Below, one piece after another: positions 7,739 through 14,708 of a stretch of DNA of 23,166 nt (within the stretch, counting starts at the first letter, position 1; each line of letters begins with the position of its first letter). This stretch comes from Bacteroidota bacterium. Its GTDB lineage: Bacteria; Bacteroidota; Bacteroidia; CAMBQF01. A program made the translations under genes and the position numbers. The notes beneath the pieces were generated by a model. It searched no databases, was not told the DNA's origin, and saw only the letters and a list, made by a program, of their open reading frames with translations. The DNA lies in assembly GCA_027483285.1 (NCBI GenBank), contig JAIXUZ010000373.1, positions 1-23,166 of the forward strand. Reading direction: 5' to 3'.

Positions 7739-9205
7739 ATGGAACCGGTTACCCCCGCCCAACTATTCCAAAGTGTTACAACACGCTTTAGAGCAGAAAA
7801 GGCCGATGGGGTAACACTTACCTTTCATTTCGATATCTCAGCACCTGGTGCCTGTAAATACACTATTGCTATAGCTATTGGTGAATGTACTGTTGCTGAA
7901 GGTTTACATGGTACTGCCGACTGTTTAATAGAAACAGATGGAGATACCTATGTAGGTTTGGAAACTGGCGTTATCAATCCGCAGGATGCTTTAATGCAGG
8001 GCAAGGTAAAGGTTAGTAACCTAATGAACATGCTGGCGTTTGCCAAGCTATTTAAAAAGTATGAAATTAATACTGTTACGCAACAGGGTAGGGGTAAAAG
8101 GCAATTGCCAGTTGGTCCTCTTACCGGTGTACGTATAGTAGATTTTACCCGCCTTCTTCCCGGCCCGTTAGCTACCATGTTTATGGCCGAGATGGGGGCA
8201 GAGGTGCTCAAAATTGAAGATATAAATTCGCCTGATTATATACGCACATTCCCACCTTTTATAAATGGGGTATCGGCATACTACTTAGCACTAAACGCAG
8301 GTAAGTACAGTATTTCTGTTGATTTAAGGACAGAGAAGCAACGCCTTATCGACCTGATAAAAACAGCCGATGTGTTGGTTGAACAATACCGCCCCGGTGT
8401 AATGGCCAATATGGGCTTAGGCTATGAAAAACTTAAGGAGATTAATCCACGGTTAATTTACATATCAATAACAGGCTACGGGCAAAGCAACAGCAATGCG
8501 CAACTTGCCGGCCACGATTTAAATTACCTTGCAGCCTCTGGCCTTTTAGGGCTTAATAAAGATGCTAACGGCAAACCCGTTATGCCGGGCTTTCAGCTGG
8601 CCGATGTTGGTGGCGGAAGCTACATTGCCCTTGCGGCTTGCACAGCTGCTCTCTACGAGCGTGAGAAGACTGGTATAGGCAAGTTTATAGATGTATCTAT
8701 GGCTAACGCTGTGGTGCCCCTTTTGGCGCTTCCGTTTGCAAGCCAGCAGGCACAGGGCCAAACAATTACAGAATTGGGCGGAGCCTTGGCTAATTACAAC
8801 ATTTACTGCTGTGCCGATGGAAAGTATGTAGCACTGGGTGCTTTAGAACCTAAGTTTTGGGCAGGCTTCTGTGCTATCATTAACAAACCCGAATGGATAA
8901 ACCTTATTGCCAAACAAGATGCTGCAACGGTTAATGCATTAAAGAATGATTTAGAAGCTGTATTCAGCCAAAAGCCTGCAGCAGAATGGGAAGCTTTAGG
9001 CAACAAGGCCGATGTATGCATTACCGTAATAAGGGATTTAGAAGATTTAGCTACAGATAGCTTTTTGAATGAAACCGGGGCCTTTAATACTATCGTAGCC
9101 GATGGGCATAAGGTAAAAACGATGGCCTTTCCCGTAAATTTTTCAGGCGCTAACAACAATTTGCCTGCTGCGCCATTTTTAGGCGAAGACAATAACCTGT
9201 TTTAA
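7739..9205 (+). CDS. SCP2 domain fused to alpha-methylacyl-CoA racemase-like CaiB/BaiF protein
   Basis: In this 488-aa protein, residues 1 to about 110 match the SCP2 sterol/lipid-carrier fold (TLTFHFDISAPG, GECTVAEGLHGTADC, a Thr-Asp-Gly-Asp-Thr segment, NPQDALMQGKVKVSN, MLAFAKLF). A basic linker (about 111-124) leads to a class III CoA-transferase/racemase domain from about 126 (PLTGVRIVDFTRLLPGPLATMFMAEMGAEVLKIE). GHDLNYLAASG (His259), LADVGGG (Asp289) and GALEPKF (Glu370) align with the His126, Asp156 and Glu241 catalytic residues of the Mycobacterium tuberculosis enzyme MCR. The His-to-Asp spacing of 30 residues is identical. The predicted activity is epimerisation of the alpha-carbon of 2-methylacyl-CoA thioesters in the cytoplasm. 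The SCP2 part may present or bind the acyl-CoA, as SCP2 modules do in eukaryotic beta-oxidation proteins. No N-terminal signal is present. The gene is coupled to the upstream TonB receptor (1-bp gap) and closed by a terminator at 9229. A different CaiB-type CoA transfer reaction remains possible. Confidence 0.88.
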   Translation: MEPVTPAQLFQSVTTRFRAEKADGVTLTFHFDISAPGACKYTIAIAIGECTVAEGLHGTADCLIETDGDTYVGLETGVINPQDALMQGKVKVSNLMNMLAFAKLFKKYEINTVTQQGRGKRQLPVGPLTGVRIVDFTRLLPGPLATMFMAEMGAEVLKIEDINSPDYIRTFPPFINGVSAYYLALNAGKYSISVDLRTEKQRLIDLIKTADVLVEQYRPGVMANMGLGYEKLKEINPRLIYISITGYGQSNSNAQLAGHDLNYLAASGLLGLNKDANGKPVMPGFQLADVGGGSYIALAACTAALYEREKTGIGKFIDVSMANAVVPLLALPFASQQAQGQTITELGGALANYNIYCCADGKYVALGALEPKFWAGFCAIINKPEWINLIAKQDAATVNALKNDLEAVFSQKPAAEWEALGNKADVCITVIRDLEDLATDSFLNETGAFNTIVADGHKVKTMAFPVNFSGANNNLPAAPFLGEDNNLF

Positions 9206-9224
9206 TTTTTCAATTTACTCCAAA

Positions 9225-9264
9225 TAAAAAGTCCGCTAACTTACAGTTAACGGACTTTTTTTTC
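9225..9264. terminator. Bidirectional intrinsic terminator
   Basis: AAGTCCGCTAAC at 9229-9240 pairs with GTTAACGGACTT at 9246-9257 (one mismatch) around a TTACA loop. T-runs follow on both strands. It separates the convergent SCP2-racemase gene and the minus-strand lipoprotein gene. Confidence 0.85.
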
Positions 9265-9294
9265 TTTGGCCAAAGAAGATAAATAATTGTGAAA

Positions 9295-9531
9295 TTATTT
9301 TTTCTTCTCTTCTACCTTAGGAGCTTCTACTTTGGCAGAATCTACTTTAGTAGTGTCAACAGCTGGAGTAGCAGCAGCAGCAGCAGCAGCGCTGTCAGCT
9401 TTAACTTTAGCGATTGAATCAGCTACGCGAATAGAATCAGCTTTCTTTTTGTCAGCATCTTCGCCTTTAGGGCCGCAAGCTACAAAAAGCACTGATAAAC
9501 CAAGAAGACCAGCAATAAGAGCTTTTTTCAT
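9295..9531 (-). CDS. Small Ala/Lys/Asp-rich lipoprotein
   Basis: This 78-aa precursor has a lipoprotein signal peptide MKKALIAGLLGLSVLFVAC with lipobox FVAC and Cys19-Gly20-Pro21. The mature 60 residues are low-complexity and charged: repeated Asp-Ser units (KADSIRVADSIAKVKADSA), a run of seven alanines encoded by a GCA-type repeat, then KVEAPKVEEKKK. It is probably a disordered or helical outer-membrane or periplasmic lipoprotein of unknown role. The neighbouring lipoprotein at 9675-10049 has the same Cys19-Gly-Pro start and Asp-Ser-Ile pattern, so the two look like relatives. A well-formed -33/-7 promoter lies upstream at 9579-9609, and the shared terminator at 9225-9264 lies downstream. 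Confidence 0.75.
   Translation of the reverse strand: MKKALIAGLLGLSVLFVACGPKGEDADKKKADSIRVADSIAKVKADSAAAAAAATPAVDTTKVDSAKVEAPKVEEKKK
9371..9390. repeat. GCA trinucleotide repeat inside lipoprotein gene
   Basis: Six GCA units plus GC run in tandem. On the minus strand they encode most of the poly-alanine stretch in the 78-aa lipoprotein. Slippage in whole triplets would change alanine number without breaking the frame. Confidence 0.7.
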
Positions 9532-9578
9532 TGTTTGTGTTTTTTGAATTGTGTTAGGTTAAAATATAAAAACGGGTG

Positions 9579-9609
9579 CAAATTTAGATATATATTTCAT
9601 ATCTACAAC
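9579..9609 (-). promoter_or_regulatory. Bacteroidota-type promoter for the 78-aa lipoprotein gene
   Basis: On the minus strand, GTTG (9606-9609) is followed after 19 bp by TAAATTTG (9579-9586), a perfect TAnnTTTG -7 element with normal -33 spacing. Predicted transcription starts about 40 bp before the ATG at 9531. Confidence 0.65.
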
Positions 9610-9620
9610 ACATTGCATAA

Positions 9621-9655
9621 AAAAAGGGTGTGTTTTTTCAACACGCCCTTTTTAA
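9621..9655. terminator. Intrinsic terminator downstream of the 124-aa lipoprotein gene
   Basis: A 14-bp stem pairs AAAAAGGGTGTGTT (9621-9634) with AACACGCCCTTTTT (9640-9653), with one G-T pair. It ends transcription of the minus-strand gene at 9675 and insulates it from the promoter of the next lipoprotein gene. Confidence 0.8.
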
Positions 9656-9674
9656 TAAGTATCTAAAAGGCTTG

Positions 9675-10049
9675 TTAGTTGCCGCCTTTAAGGTTTTTTA
9701 TAACCTTGATGTTTTCAGCGTCTTTTTTCTTTTCAGCCGGAGTTTTGTCGTTACCTTTTAAGTCTTTAATAACGTCCATGTTCTTTTGGTCCTTGGTTTT
9801 AACTGGGGCATTTGGCTTTTTAGCAGCAAGGGCAGCTAATGAGTCTGTTACCTGTTTTACAGAATCTTCGTAAGCAACCAGCTTCATTGCATTAGCAATA
9901 GAATCTTGCTCAAGTTTTGCTTTGGCTTCTGCTGCTGCAATAGAGTCGTTTTTAGCTTTTTCTTTTAAAGCTTTTTCTTCGGCGCTAGGGCCACAAGCGT
10001 AAAACAAGGCAATGCTTGCTACTGCTAATACGGTTACAATTTTTTTCAT
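9675..10049 (-). CDS. Small charged lipoprotein with DSI/DSL repeats
   Basis: This 124-aa precursor starts at the ATG at 10047-10049. A longer in-frame reading from 10097 would put 16 polar residues before the signal peptide and overlap the likely promoter, so the inner start is preferred. The signal MKKIVTVLAVASIALFYAC has lipobox FYAC, with Cys19-Gly20-Pro21 exactly as in the 78-aa neighbour. The mature part is helical and low-complexity, with recurrent Asp-Ser-Ile/Val/Leu units (NDSIAAAEAKAK, QDSIANAMK, EDSVKQVTDSL). It ends with two imperfect copies of N-x-x-VIKxLKG (NMDVIKDLKG and NIKVIKNLKG). Function is unknown. Its own terminator lies at 9621-9653, so it is transcribed separately from the next lipoprotein. 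Confidence 0.75.
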   Translation of the reverse strand: MKKIVTVLAVASIALFYACGPSAEEKALKEKAKNDSIAAAEAKAKLEQDSIANAMKLVAYEDSVKQVTDSLAALAAKKPNAPVKTKDQKNMDVIKDLKGNDKTPAEKKKDAENIKVIKNLKGGN

Positions 10050-10076
10050 AGTTTTCAAGTTATTGTCTGAATGATG

Positions 10077-10084
10077 CAAAATTA
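10077..10084 (-). promoter_or_regulatory. -7 element for the 124-aa lipoprotein gene
   Basis: The minus strand of 10077-10084 reads TAATTTTG, a perfect TAnnTTTG element 28 bp upstream of the preferred ATG. No clear -33 TTG is seen at the expected distance. Confidence 0.45.
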
Positions 10085-10145
10085 TTCTTTTTTCCATAAC
10101 TCACATTTTTTTAAAACAAATTTTATCAATTAAAAGTTTAAAGTA

Positions 10146-10153
10146 TATCTTTG
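10146..10153 (+). promoter_or_regulatory. -7 element for the GCTD-repeat lipoprotein gene
   Basis: TATCTTTG is a perfect TAnnTTTG match 33 bp before the ATG at 10187. A -33 TTTG is not obvious in the AT-rich upstream stretch. Confidence 0.5.
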
Positions 10154-10186
10154 CACGCTTGTAAACCATCTTAATAATCACATACT

Positions 10187-10756
10187 ATGAAAATTTTCAA
10201 CTTGAATTTCAAAAACTTAGTAGGCGCTACATTGGTTGCTTCTACGCTATTTCTTGGTACAGTATCTATGACTTCTTGCGGTAAAGTAGAAGGTTGTACT
10301 GACCCTGCCGCTTCTAACTACGATGCTGATGCTACTGATGATGATGGCTCTTGTACTTACTGCGGTTGTACTGACAACACTGCTAACAACTACGATGCTA
10401 CTGCTACTTGTGATAACGGTTCATGTACTTACGACCGTGAAGCTTTCTTTGGTACTTATGCTACTAACGAAACATGTACTTCTGGCACATACTCTTACAG
10501 TATGACAATTGCTGCAGGTTCTCAAAACACTGTAACTATCATCTTAACTAACTTAGGTAATTTCTCTAACAACGTATTGAATGCTACAGTTAGCGGTACT
10601 ACACTTACTATCCCTTCTCAAACGTTAACTATCCAGGGCACTGCTGTTACTTTTGTTGGTCAGGGTACCTTAAACGGTAACACGTTAACTATTAACTACT
10701 CGGCTACTTACAACGGTACTACTGATACTTGTACTGCTACTGGTATCAAACAATAA
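10187..10756 (+). CDS. Probable lipoprotein with two Cys-rich GCTD...DGSC repeats
   Basis: The 189-aa precursor has an N-terminal signal with probable lipobox MTSC (Cys31). Two tandem repeats of about 23 residues follow: GCTDPAASNYDADATDD then DGSCTY (36-58), and GCTDNTANNYDATATCDNGS then CTY (60-82). GCTDxxAxNYxxxAxxDDGSC units recur in secreted Bacteroidota proteins and are acidic, so calcium binding is plausible but unproven. Residues from about 86 to the end are Thr/Asn/Ser/Gly-rich and strand-like (TLTIPSQTLTIQGTAVTFVG), suggesting a small beta-sandwich resembling lipocalin-like or DUF-type lipoprotein domains. Codon use is strongly biased to GCT, ACT, TCT, AAC and GGT, unlike most neighbours, which suggests high expression. 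It has its own -7 element and terminator, so it is monocistronic. Function is unknown. Confidence 0.8.
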   Translation: MKIFNLNFKNLVGATLVASTLFLGTVSMTSCGKVEGCTDPAASNYDADATDDDGSCTYCGCTDNTANNYDATATCDNGSCTYDREAFFGTYATNETCTSGTYSYSMTIAAGSQNTVTIILTNLGNFSNNVLNATVSGTTLTIPSQTLTIQGTAVTFVGQGTLNGNTLTINYSATYNGTTDTCTATGIKQ

Positions 10757-10778
10757 TTTGTTGATACAATATAGTATT

Positions 10779-10805
10779 AAAGAGGCGCCCATAAGGCGCC
10801 TCTTT
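10779..10805 (+). terminator. Intrinsic terminator with perfect 11-bp stem
   Basis: AAAGAGGCGCC at 10779-10789 pairs perfectly with GGCGCCTCTTT at 10795-10805 around a CATAA loop. The T-tract is short and interrupted by G. It lies 23 bp after the lipoprotein stop and just before the lipid kinase gene. Confidence 0.8.
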
Positions 10806-10838
10806 GTATTTTTACCCCGGATATAATTTAAAAGGATT

Positions 10839-11720
10839 TTGGAAGAAGGACAAAAAAAGCGGGTAAGGTTTATCATCAACCCTATTTCCGGCATTGGCCG
10901 TAAAAATAAAATACAGGGCCAGATTGATAAATACCTTAACCACACCAAGTTTGATTATGATATAGTATATACTGAAGGCCCAAAGCATGCTACAGAGCTT
11001 AGCAAAGAAGCATCTGATGAAGGCTTTGATGTAGTTGTAGCCGTTGGTGGCGATGGTTCTGCTCACGAGGTTGGCTCATCTTTAATAGGCACCAATACTT
11101 CGCTTGCCGTTATCCCTGCTGGTTCGGGCAATGGGTTGGCTCGTTACTTAAAGCTACCAATGAACCATAAAAAGGCCATAGAGCGCATAAACGAGTATAA
11201 TGTTAAACGTATTGATACGGGAATTATTAATGGCGAACCTTTTTTAAGCACTACTGGCATGGGTTTCGATGCCTTTATAGCCTGGAAGTTTGCCTTATTT
11301 GGCTCCCGTGGTTTATTCTCTTATATATGGCTTATTTTTCAGGAATATTTTAGGTACAAGCCTAAAGAGTATAAAATAGAGGTTAATGGCGAGGTGATAG
11401 ATACTAAAGCCTTTGTAGTTATCTGCGGTAACAGCAACCAGTGGGGCAACAACGCCATCATAGCGCCCAAGGCCGAAATTGATGACGGCATACTCGACCT
11501 TGCTGTTTGTAAACCATTTCCCTTTTATGCTGTATTTGTAATGGCATCGTTACTAATGGCAGGCTCTATAGAAGAGTCGCCGTATATGACAATTTACCGA
11601 GCTGCCGAAATGAAGATTACCCAAACAACCGTACTGGCCCATGTTGATGGGGAGCCCGTTAGGCTGGGCCGCGAACTTAATATATCGGTAAACCCTCTAT
11701 CGCTAAACGTTTTGGTTTAA
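10839..11720 (+). CDS. Diacylglycerol-kinase-family lipid kinase (YegS/BmrU type)
   Basis: The 293-aa protein is close to the usual family length of about 300. The fold's signatures are in order: VRFIINPISGIGR (9-21), nucleotide-binding VAVGGDGSAHEV (68-78, GGDGT-like with Ser74), IPAGSGNGLAR (92-102), DTGIINGEPFLSTTGMGFDA, and near the C-terminus AHVDGEP with Asp270. Members phosphorylate diacylglycerol, phosphatidylglycerol, sphingoid bases or related lipids with ATP. The substrate cannot be read from sequence, though sphingolipid-producing Bacteroidota make a sphingoid substrate possible. No in-frame ATG precedes the conserved start. TTG at 10839, five bases after AAAGGA... (10831-10836), is the best initiator. 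The DUF4920 gene follows after 21 bp, probably in the same transcript. Confidence 0.87.
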   Translation: MEEGQKKRVRFIINPISGIGRKNKIQGQIDKYLNHTKFDYDIVYTEGPKHATELSKEASDEGFDVVVAVGGDGSAHEVGSSLIGTNTSLAVIPAGSGNGLARYLKLPMNHKKAIERINEYNVKRIDTGIINGEPFLSTTGMGFDAFIAWKFALFGSRGLFSYIWLIFQEYFRYKPKEYKIEVNGEVIDTKAFVVICGNSNQWGNNAIIAPKAEIDDGILDLAVCKPFPFYAVFVMASLLMAGSIEESPYMTIYRAAEMKITQTTVLAHVDGEPVRLGRELNISVNPLSLNVLV

Positions 11721-11741
11721 ATTTGTATAAAATTAATTGAT

Positions 11742-12194
11742 ATGAAAAATATATTCCTTTCAGTAATACTATCAGCCTTTGTAGCTTTTGTAGCCATAGG
11801 CCAAACAGAGCAAAGCTACGGCGCCAAAATTACCCGCGACAATGCCGTTTCGGTAGCTAAGTTTAAAGAAGATATTAAAGGCAAAGACTCGTTAAGGGTT
11901 AAGTTGGAAGCACCTATTATTGAAGCCTGCAAAGTAAAAGGTTGCTGGATGAACGTTGACCTTGGCAACGGCCAAACCATGATGGTGCGTTTTAAAGACT
12001 ATGGTTTTTTTGTACCTAAAGATAGCGGTGGCAAAACAGCAGTAATGGAAGGCTACGCCTATACCGAAGTAGTAGGTGTTGATATGCTTAAGCATTACGC
12101 AAAGGATGCCGGTAAAAGCAAGAAAGAAATAGCCGCTATTAATGAGCCCGAAACCCGCCTAACTTTTACCGCCGACGGGGTTATTATCTATTAA
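11742..12194 (+). CDS. Secreted DUF4920 domain protein
   Basis: This 150-aa protein has a signal peptide (MKNIFLSVILSAFVAFVAIG, cleavage near GQT). A DUF4920 domain follows: YGAKI at the start, the hallmark CKVKGCWMNVDL (two Cys separated by Lys-Val-Lys-Gly), MMVRFKDYGFFVPKDSGGK, EGYAYTEVVGVDMLKHYAKDAGKSKKEIAAI, and LTFTADGVIIY. The domain is common in Bacteroidota and its function is unknown. The Cys pair and OB-like layout would suit a small ligand- or metal-binding role, but this is a guess. It lies downstream of the lipid kinase and upstream of a strong terminator. Confidence 0.85.
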   Translation: MKNIFLSVILSAFVAFVAIGQTEQSYGAKITRDNAVSVAKFKEDIKGKDSLRVKLEAPIIEACKVKGCWMNVDLGNGQTMMVRFKDYGFFVPKDSGGKTAVMEGYAYTEVVGVDMLKHYAKDAGKSKKEIAAINEPETRLTFTADGVIIY

Positions 12195-12221
12195 AAATCT
12201 CCCTCACTTAGGTACATAAAT

Positions 12222-12257
12222 AAAAATCCCCGCCCCCTAAACAGGGCGGGGATTTTT
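12222..12257. terminator. Bidirectional intrinsic terminator, CCCCG repeat family
   Basis: AAAAATCCCCGCCC (12222-12235) pairs perfectly with GGGCGGGGATTTTT (12244-12257) around CCTAAACA. It separates the convergent DUF4920 and M14 peptidase genes. The sequence including its loop is nearly repeated at 18827-18862. Confidence 0.92.
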
Positions 12258-12278
12258 TCTATACGCTACACGCTCTGA

Positions 12279-14621
12279 TTATTCTTTAATAAACCGCTTT
12301 ACGGTTTGGTTTGTCTTATCATTCAGGCGGATAAAGTATACACCGCTAGTTAAAGCCGCAATATCAATACCGTTGTTGTAAGTACCACTTAGCACCTGTT
12401 GGCCTGTAATATTATATATAACATAGTTTAGGGTAACAGCACTGTTTAAAAACAACTTGTTAGTTGCCGGGTTAGGGTACAGGCTTATTTTATCTACTGC
12501 AAATTCATTTACAGCCTGTGTCTCTGCCTTTATCTTATCTACAATTACATCATCAATATAAATACCATCGCCGTTTACTCCCTGGTCAGAGTATAATCCA
12601 AAACGGATATACACCTGCTGGCCTGCAAACATACTCAGGTCTATTTGTTCATCAACCCAGCCATCTTTTGTGCCATCATAAATAGGTTGTTCAAAATCCT
12701 GGTTTATGGTGCCGTCGTGGGTATATTTTCCACATAGCGGTGTCCAGCTTTGTCCGTCGGGCGATGCTGTAACCTGTGCATAGTCATAAGCTGCTTCAAT
12801 ATCCCATTTGGCTTTAAAGCGAAGGTATGCTGATGTTGCATCTGTTAAATCTACCTTTTGGGTGCTACGCATGGTGCGGCTGGTATTGCTGTTGTAGTTG
12901 CCATTTGGCGAGTCAGCCAACGAGTTTGGGGCACTAAAAAATGTTGTTGTGCTCAAGCCCCATGCATTACTAATAGTCCAGTCGGTTAGCGGCGCACCGG
13001 TGTTTTGAAACGCTATAGTACCGGCACCATAAAGTTTAGTAATGGTATCATACTTACTGTATAAACCGTTGTTTACTTCCAAAACATACCTAACCTGCGC
13101 TCCGTCTAATAAATTGCCAGGTAGGGTATAGGCGATAGAGTCTACAGCTGTTTGGCCTAATGTAAGGCCTGTTAGTACTTGGGCAGCACCAACGCTTTGA
13201 ATGTTGTTTAGCGGGATGATGGTTACTGTGAAATTACCGTCAGCTACACCCAGACGTTGCAGCGAGTATTTAAAATAGCCCGTTTGGTTAGCTCCTAATA
13301 TAATGGGGGTTTGGTCAGATACTACCCCGTAGTTACCCGCAACTAAAGCCAGTTTTAGGTTCATGTCTACCTGTTCTTTACACTCAGGTATTATACGGTC
13401 TATAGCAGGCCAAAAACCATCATCCTGTGTGCCTAGTTCGGGTGTCATAGCCCATACTTTAGGTTTGTTAGTAACATCCCCGTATGCCCAGTCGTCAGAG
13501 TCGCCTGCTGCAGGGTAAAGGTCTGAACTTTGAATATTGGCAAGTGCATTGCGTCTAACCATATCGGCTGATATAGCAATAAAAGCATCATGATCTGCAC
13601 ACTGCAACATGTCGGTATAGCCCCATGGATATAGCAATAGGTCAGAATAGGTATGGTAGTTCAACGCAGTAACAAATGTATGCTCTTCAATAAAAAAGCG
13701 CATAGCCTGTGTTTCGGGCTCAGAAAAAGGACCTGTACCGCGATAGGTTTCATCACTGGTAACGGCAGATGCTCCTAAGCCGCCCCACTCATAACCATAG
13801 TTACGGTTAAGGTCTACACCAAAAGTTCCATCTCCGTTGTTGCGGCGGTTTTTACGCCACATGCCGCCTCCATTAGGGTTTTGAGTTTGGTTGTATACGT
13901 ACCCGTCGGGGTTTATCACCGGCACAAAAAACAACTCGTTGTTGTTTACCACATCCTGCACATCTGGGTTGGTTGCATAGTTTTCAAGTAAAAAATACAT
14001 GTAGAATATAAGCTGAGACAGACCCAGTGGTTCGCGGGCGTGGTGTATGGCAGTATAAAGTACTTGTGGCTCGGTACTTTCACTCTGGTTTACGTTGTCT
14101 GATAGTTTCACCCAGTAAATAGGCCTTCCACCAGCTGTTTGGTAGTTGCCTATAGGCGCTTTTACCGTTATCAGGTTTGGGTATAATGCAGCCATATTGT
14201 CCAGGTGGCCAATAAACTCATCGTAAGTAAAATATCCACCCATTGATCCCAATGCAAACTCAGTAGGCACAGGCACATCTATAGGCCCGCCACAGCCGCT
14301 GGCTTGGGTACTGTTGCCACCTTGCGGGGCTTTGCTTTTGGTATTGTTTCGGTTTGCGTAGTAGGCCGATACATCAGCAATAAGTATATCGCAGGTTAAG
14401 CCTGCATCTTTCACTTTTTGAATCTCTCCGCTGTTCAGGTCGGTTTCAAAATGACCTTTAACCCAAACACCATGGTCTGCAGCAATAGGCAGCGCGTTCA
14501 ACTTATTCAGTTCATCTGCATTGCTTACTTGTATGCTTACCCTTGAATACGTTTGGCCGAATGAGGCTCCTGCCATTACCATAATAAATAAGCCTGTTAC
14601 TAAGGCTTTAATTGATTTCAT
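12279..14621 (-). CDS. Secreted M14 zinc carboxypeptidase with T9SS C-terminal sorting domain
   Basis: The 780-aa protein has a signal peptide (1-22, GASFG before QTYS). An N-terminal prodomain-like region (about 25-110) precedes an M14 catalytic domain (about 128-430). The zinc ligands are His194 and Glu197 in HHAREP and His323 in NYHTYSD. The substrate-binding NPDGY and DLNRNYGY (Asn272-Arg273) are present, and the catalytic base is Glu395 in TPELGTQDDGFWP. Residues from about 430 to 540 look like a beta-rich linker. A jelly-roll or MAM-like domain covers about 540-700, ending GDGIYIDDVIV. The C-terminal 70 residues are a type A sorting domain (SLYPNPATNKLFL, YNITGQQVLSG, LTSGVYFIRL, VKRFIKE). 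It should be exported by Sec and then T9SS, anchored or released, and cleave peptides for nutrient use. It lies 87 bp downstream of the NUDIX gene. Confidence 0.93.
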   Translation of the reverse strand: MKSIKALVTGLFIMVMAGASFGQTYSRVSIQVSNADELNKLNALPIAADHGVWVKGHFETDLNSGEIQKVKDAGLTCDILIADVSAYYANRNNTKSKAPQGGNSTQASGCGGPIDVPVPTEFALGSMGGYFTYDEFIGHLDNMAALYPNLITVKAPIGNYQTAGGRPIYWVKLSDNVNQSESTEPQVLYTAIHHAREPLGLSQLIFYMYFLLENYATNPDVQDVVNNNELFFVPVINPDGYVYNQTQNPNGGGMWRKNRRNNGDGTFGVDLNRNYGYEWGGLGASAVTSDETYRGTGPFSEPETQAMRFFIEEHTFVTALNYHTYSDLLLYPWGYTDMLQCADHDAFIAISADMVRRNALANIQSSDLYPAAGDSDDWAYGDVTNKPKVWAMTPELGTQDDGFWPAIDRIIPECKEQVDMNLKLALVAGNYGVVSDQTPIILGANQTGYFKYSLQRLGVADGNFTVTIIPLNNIQSVGAAQVLTGLTLGQTAVDSIAYTLPGNLLDGAQVRYVLEVNNGLYSKYDTITKLYGAGTIAFQNTGAPLTDWTISNAWGLSTTTFFSAPNSLADSPNGNYNSNTSRTMRSTQKVDLTDATSAYLRFKAKWDIEAAYDYAQVTASPDGQSWTPLCGKYTHDGTINQDFEQPIYDGTKDGWVDEQIDLSMFAGQQVYIRFGLYSDQGVNGDGIYIDDVIVDKIKAETQAVNEFAVDKISLYPNPATNKLFLNSAVTLNYVIYNITGQQVLSGTYNNGIDIAALTSGVYFIRLNDKTNQTVKRFIKE

Positions 14622-14708
14622 ATAATATAAATTAAGAATATAAACTGCAATTTATGAATAATACCCCTTACATGTATGCATATTATAAGCGTGGTTTTGC
14701 CCTATAAA

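Noticed and set aside
8803..9192. 129-codon minus-strand open frame inside the SCP2-racemase gene
   Set aside because: It is antisense to a conserved domain with intact catalytic residues, and shows no recognisable motif.
9332..9547. 71-codon plus-strand open frame over the 78-aa lipoprotein
   Set aside because: Its alanine-rich content is the shadow of the GCA repeat. The minus strand has a proper lipobox and promoter.
10323..10505. Alternative plus-strand frame of almost pure Leu/Met/Thr/Val in the GCTD-repeat gene
   Set aside because: It is a frame-shifted reading of the repetitive GAT/GCT/ACT codons. The chosen frame has a signal sequence and ordered Cys repeats.
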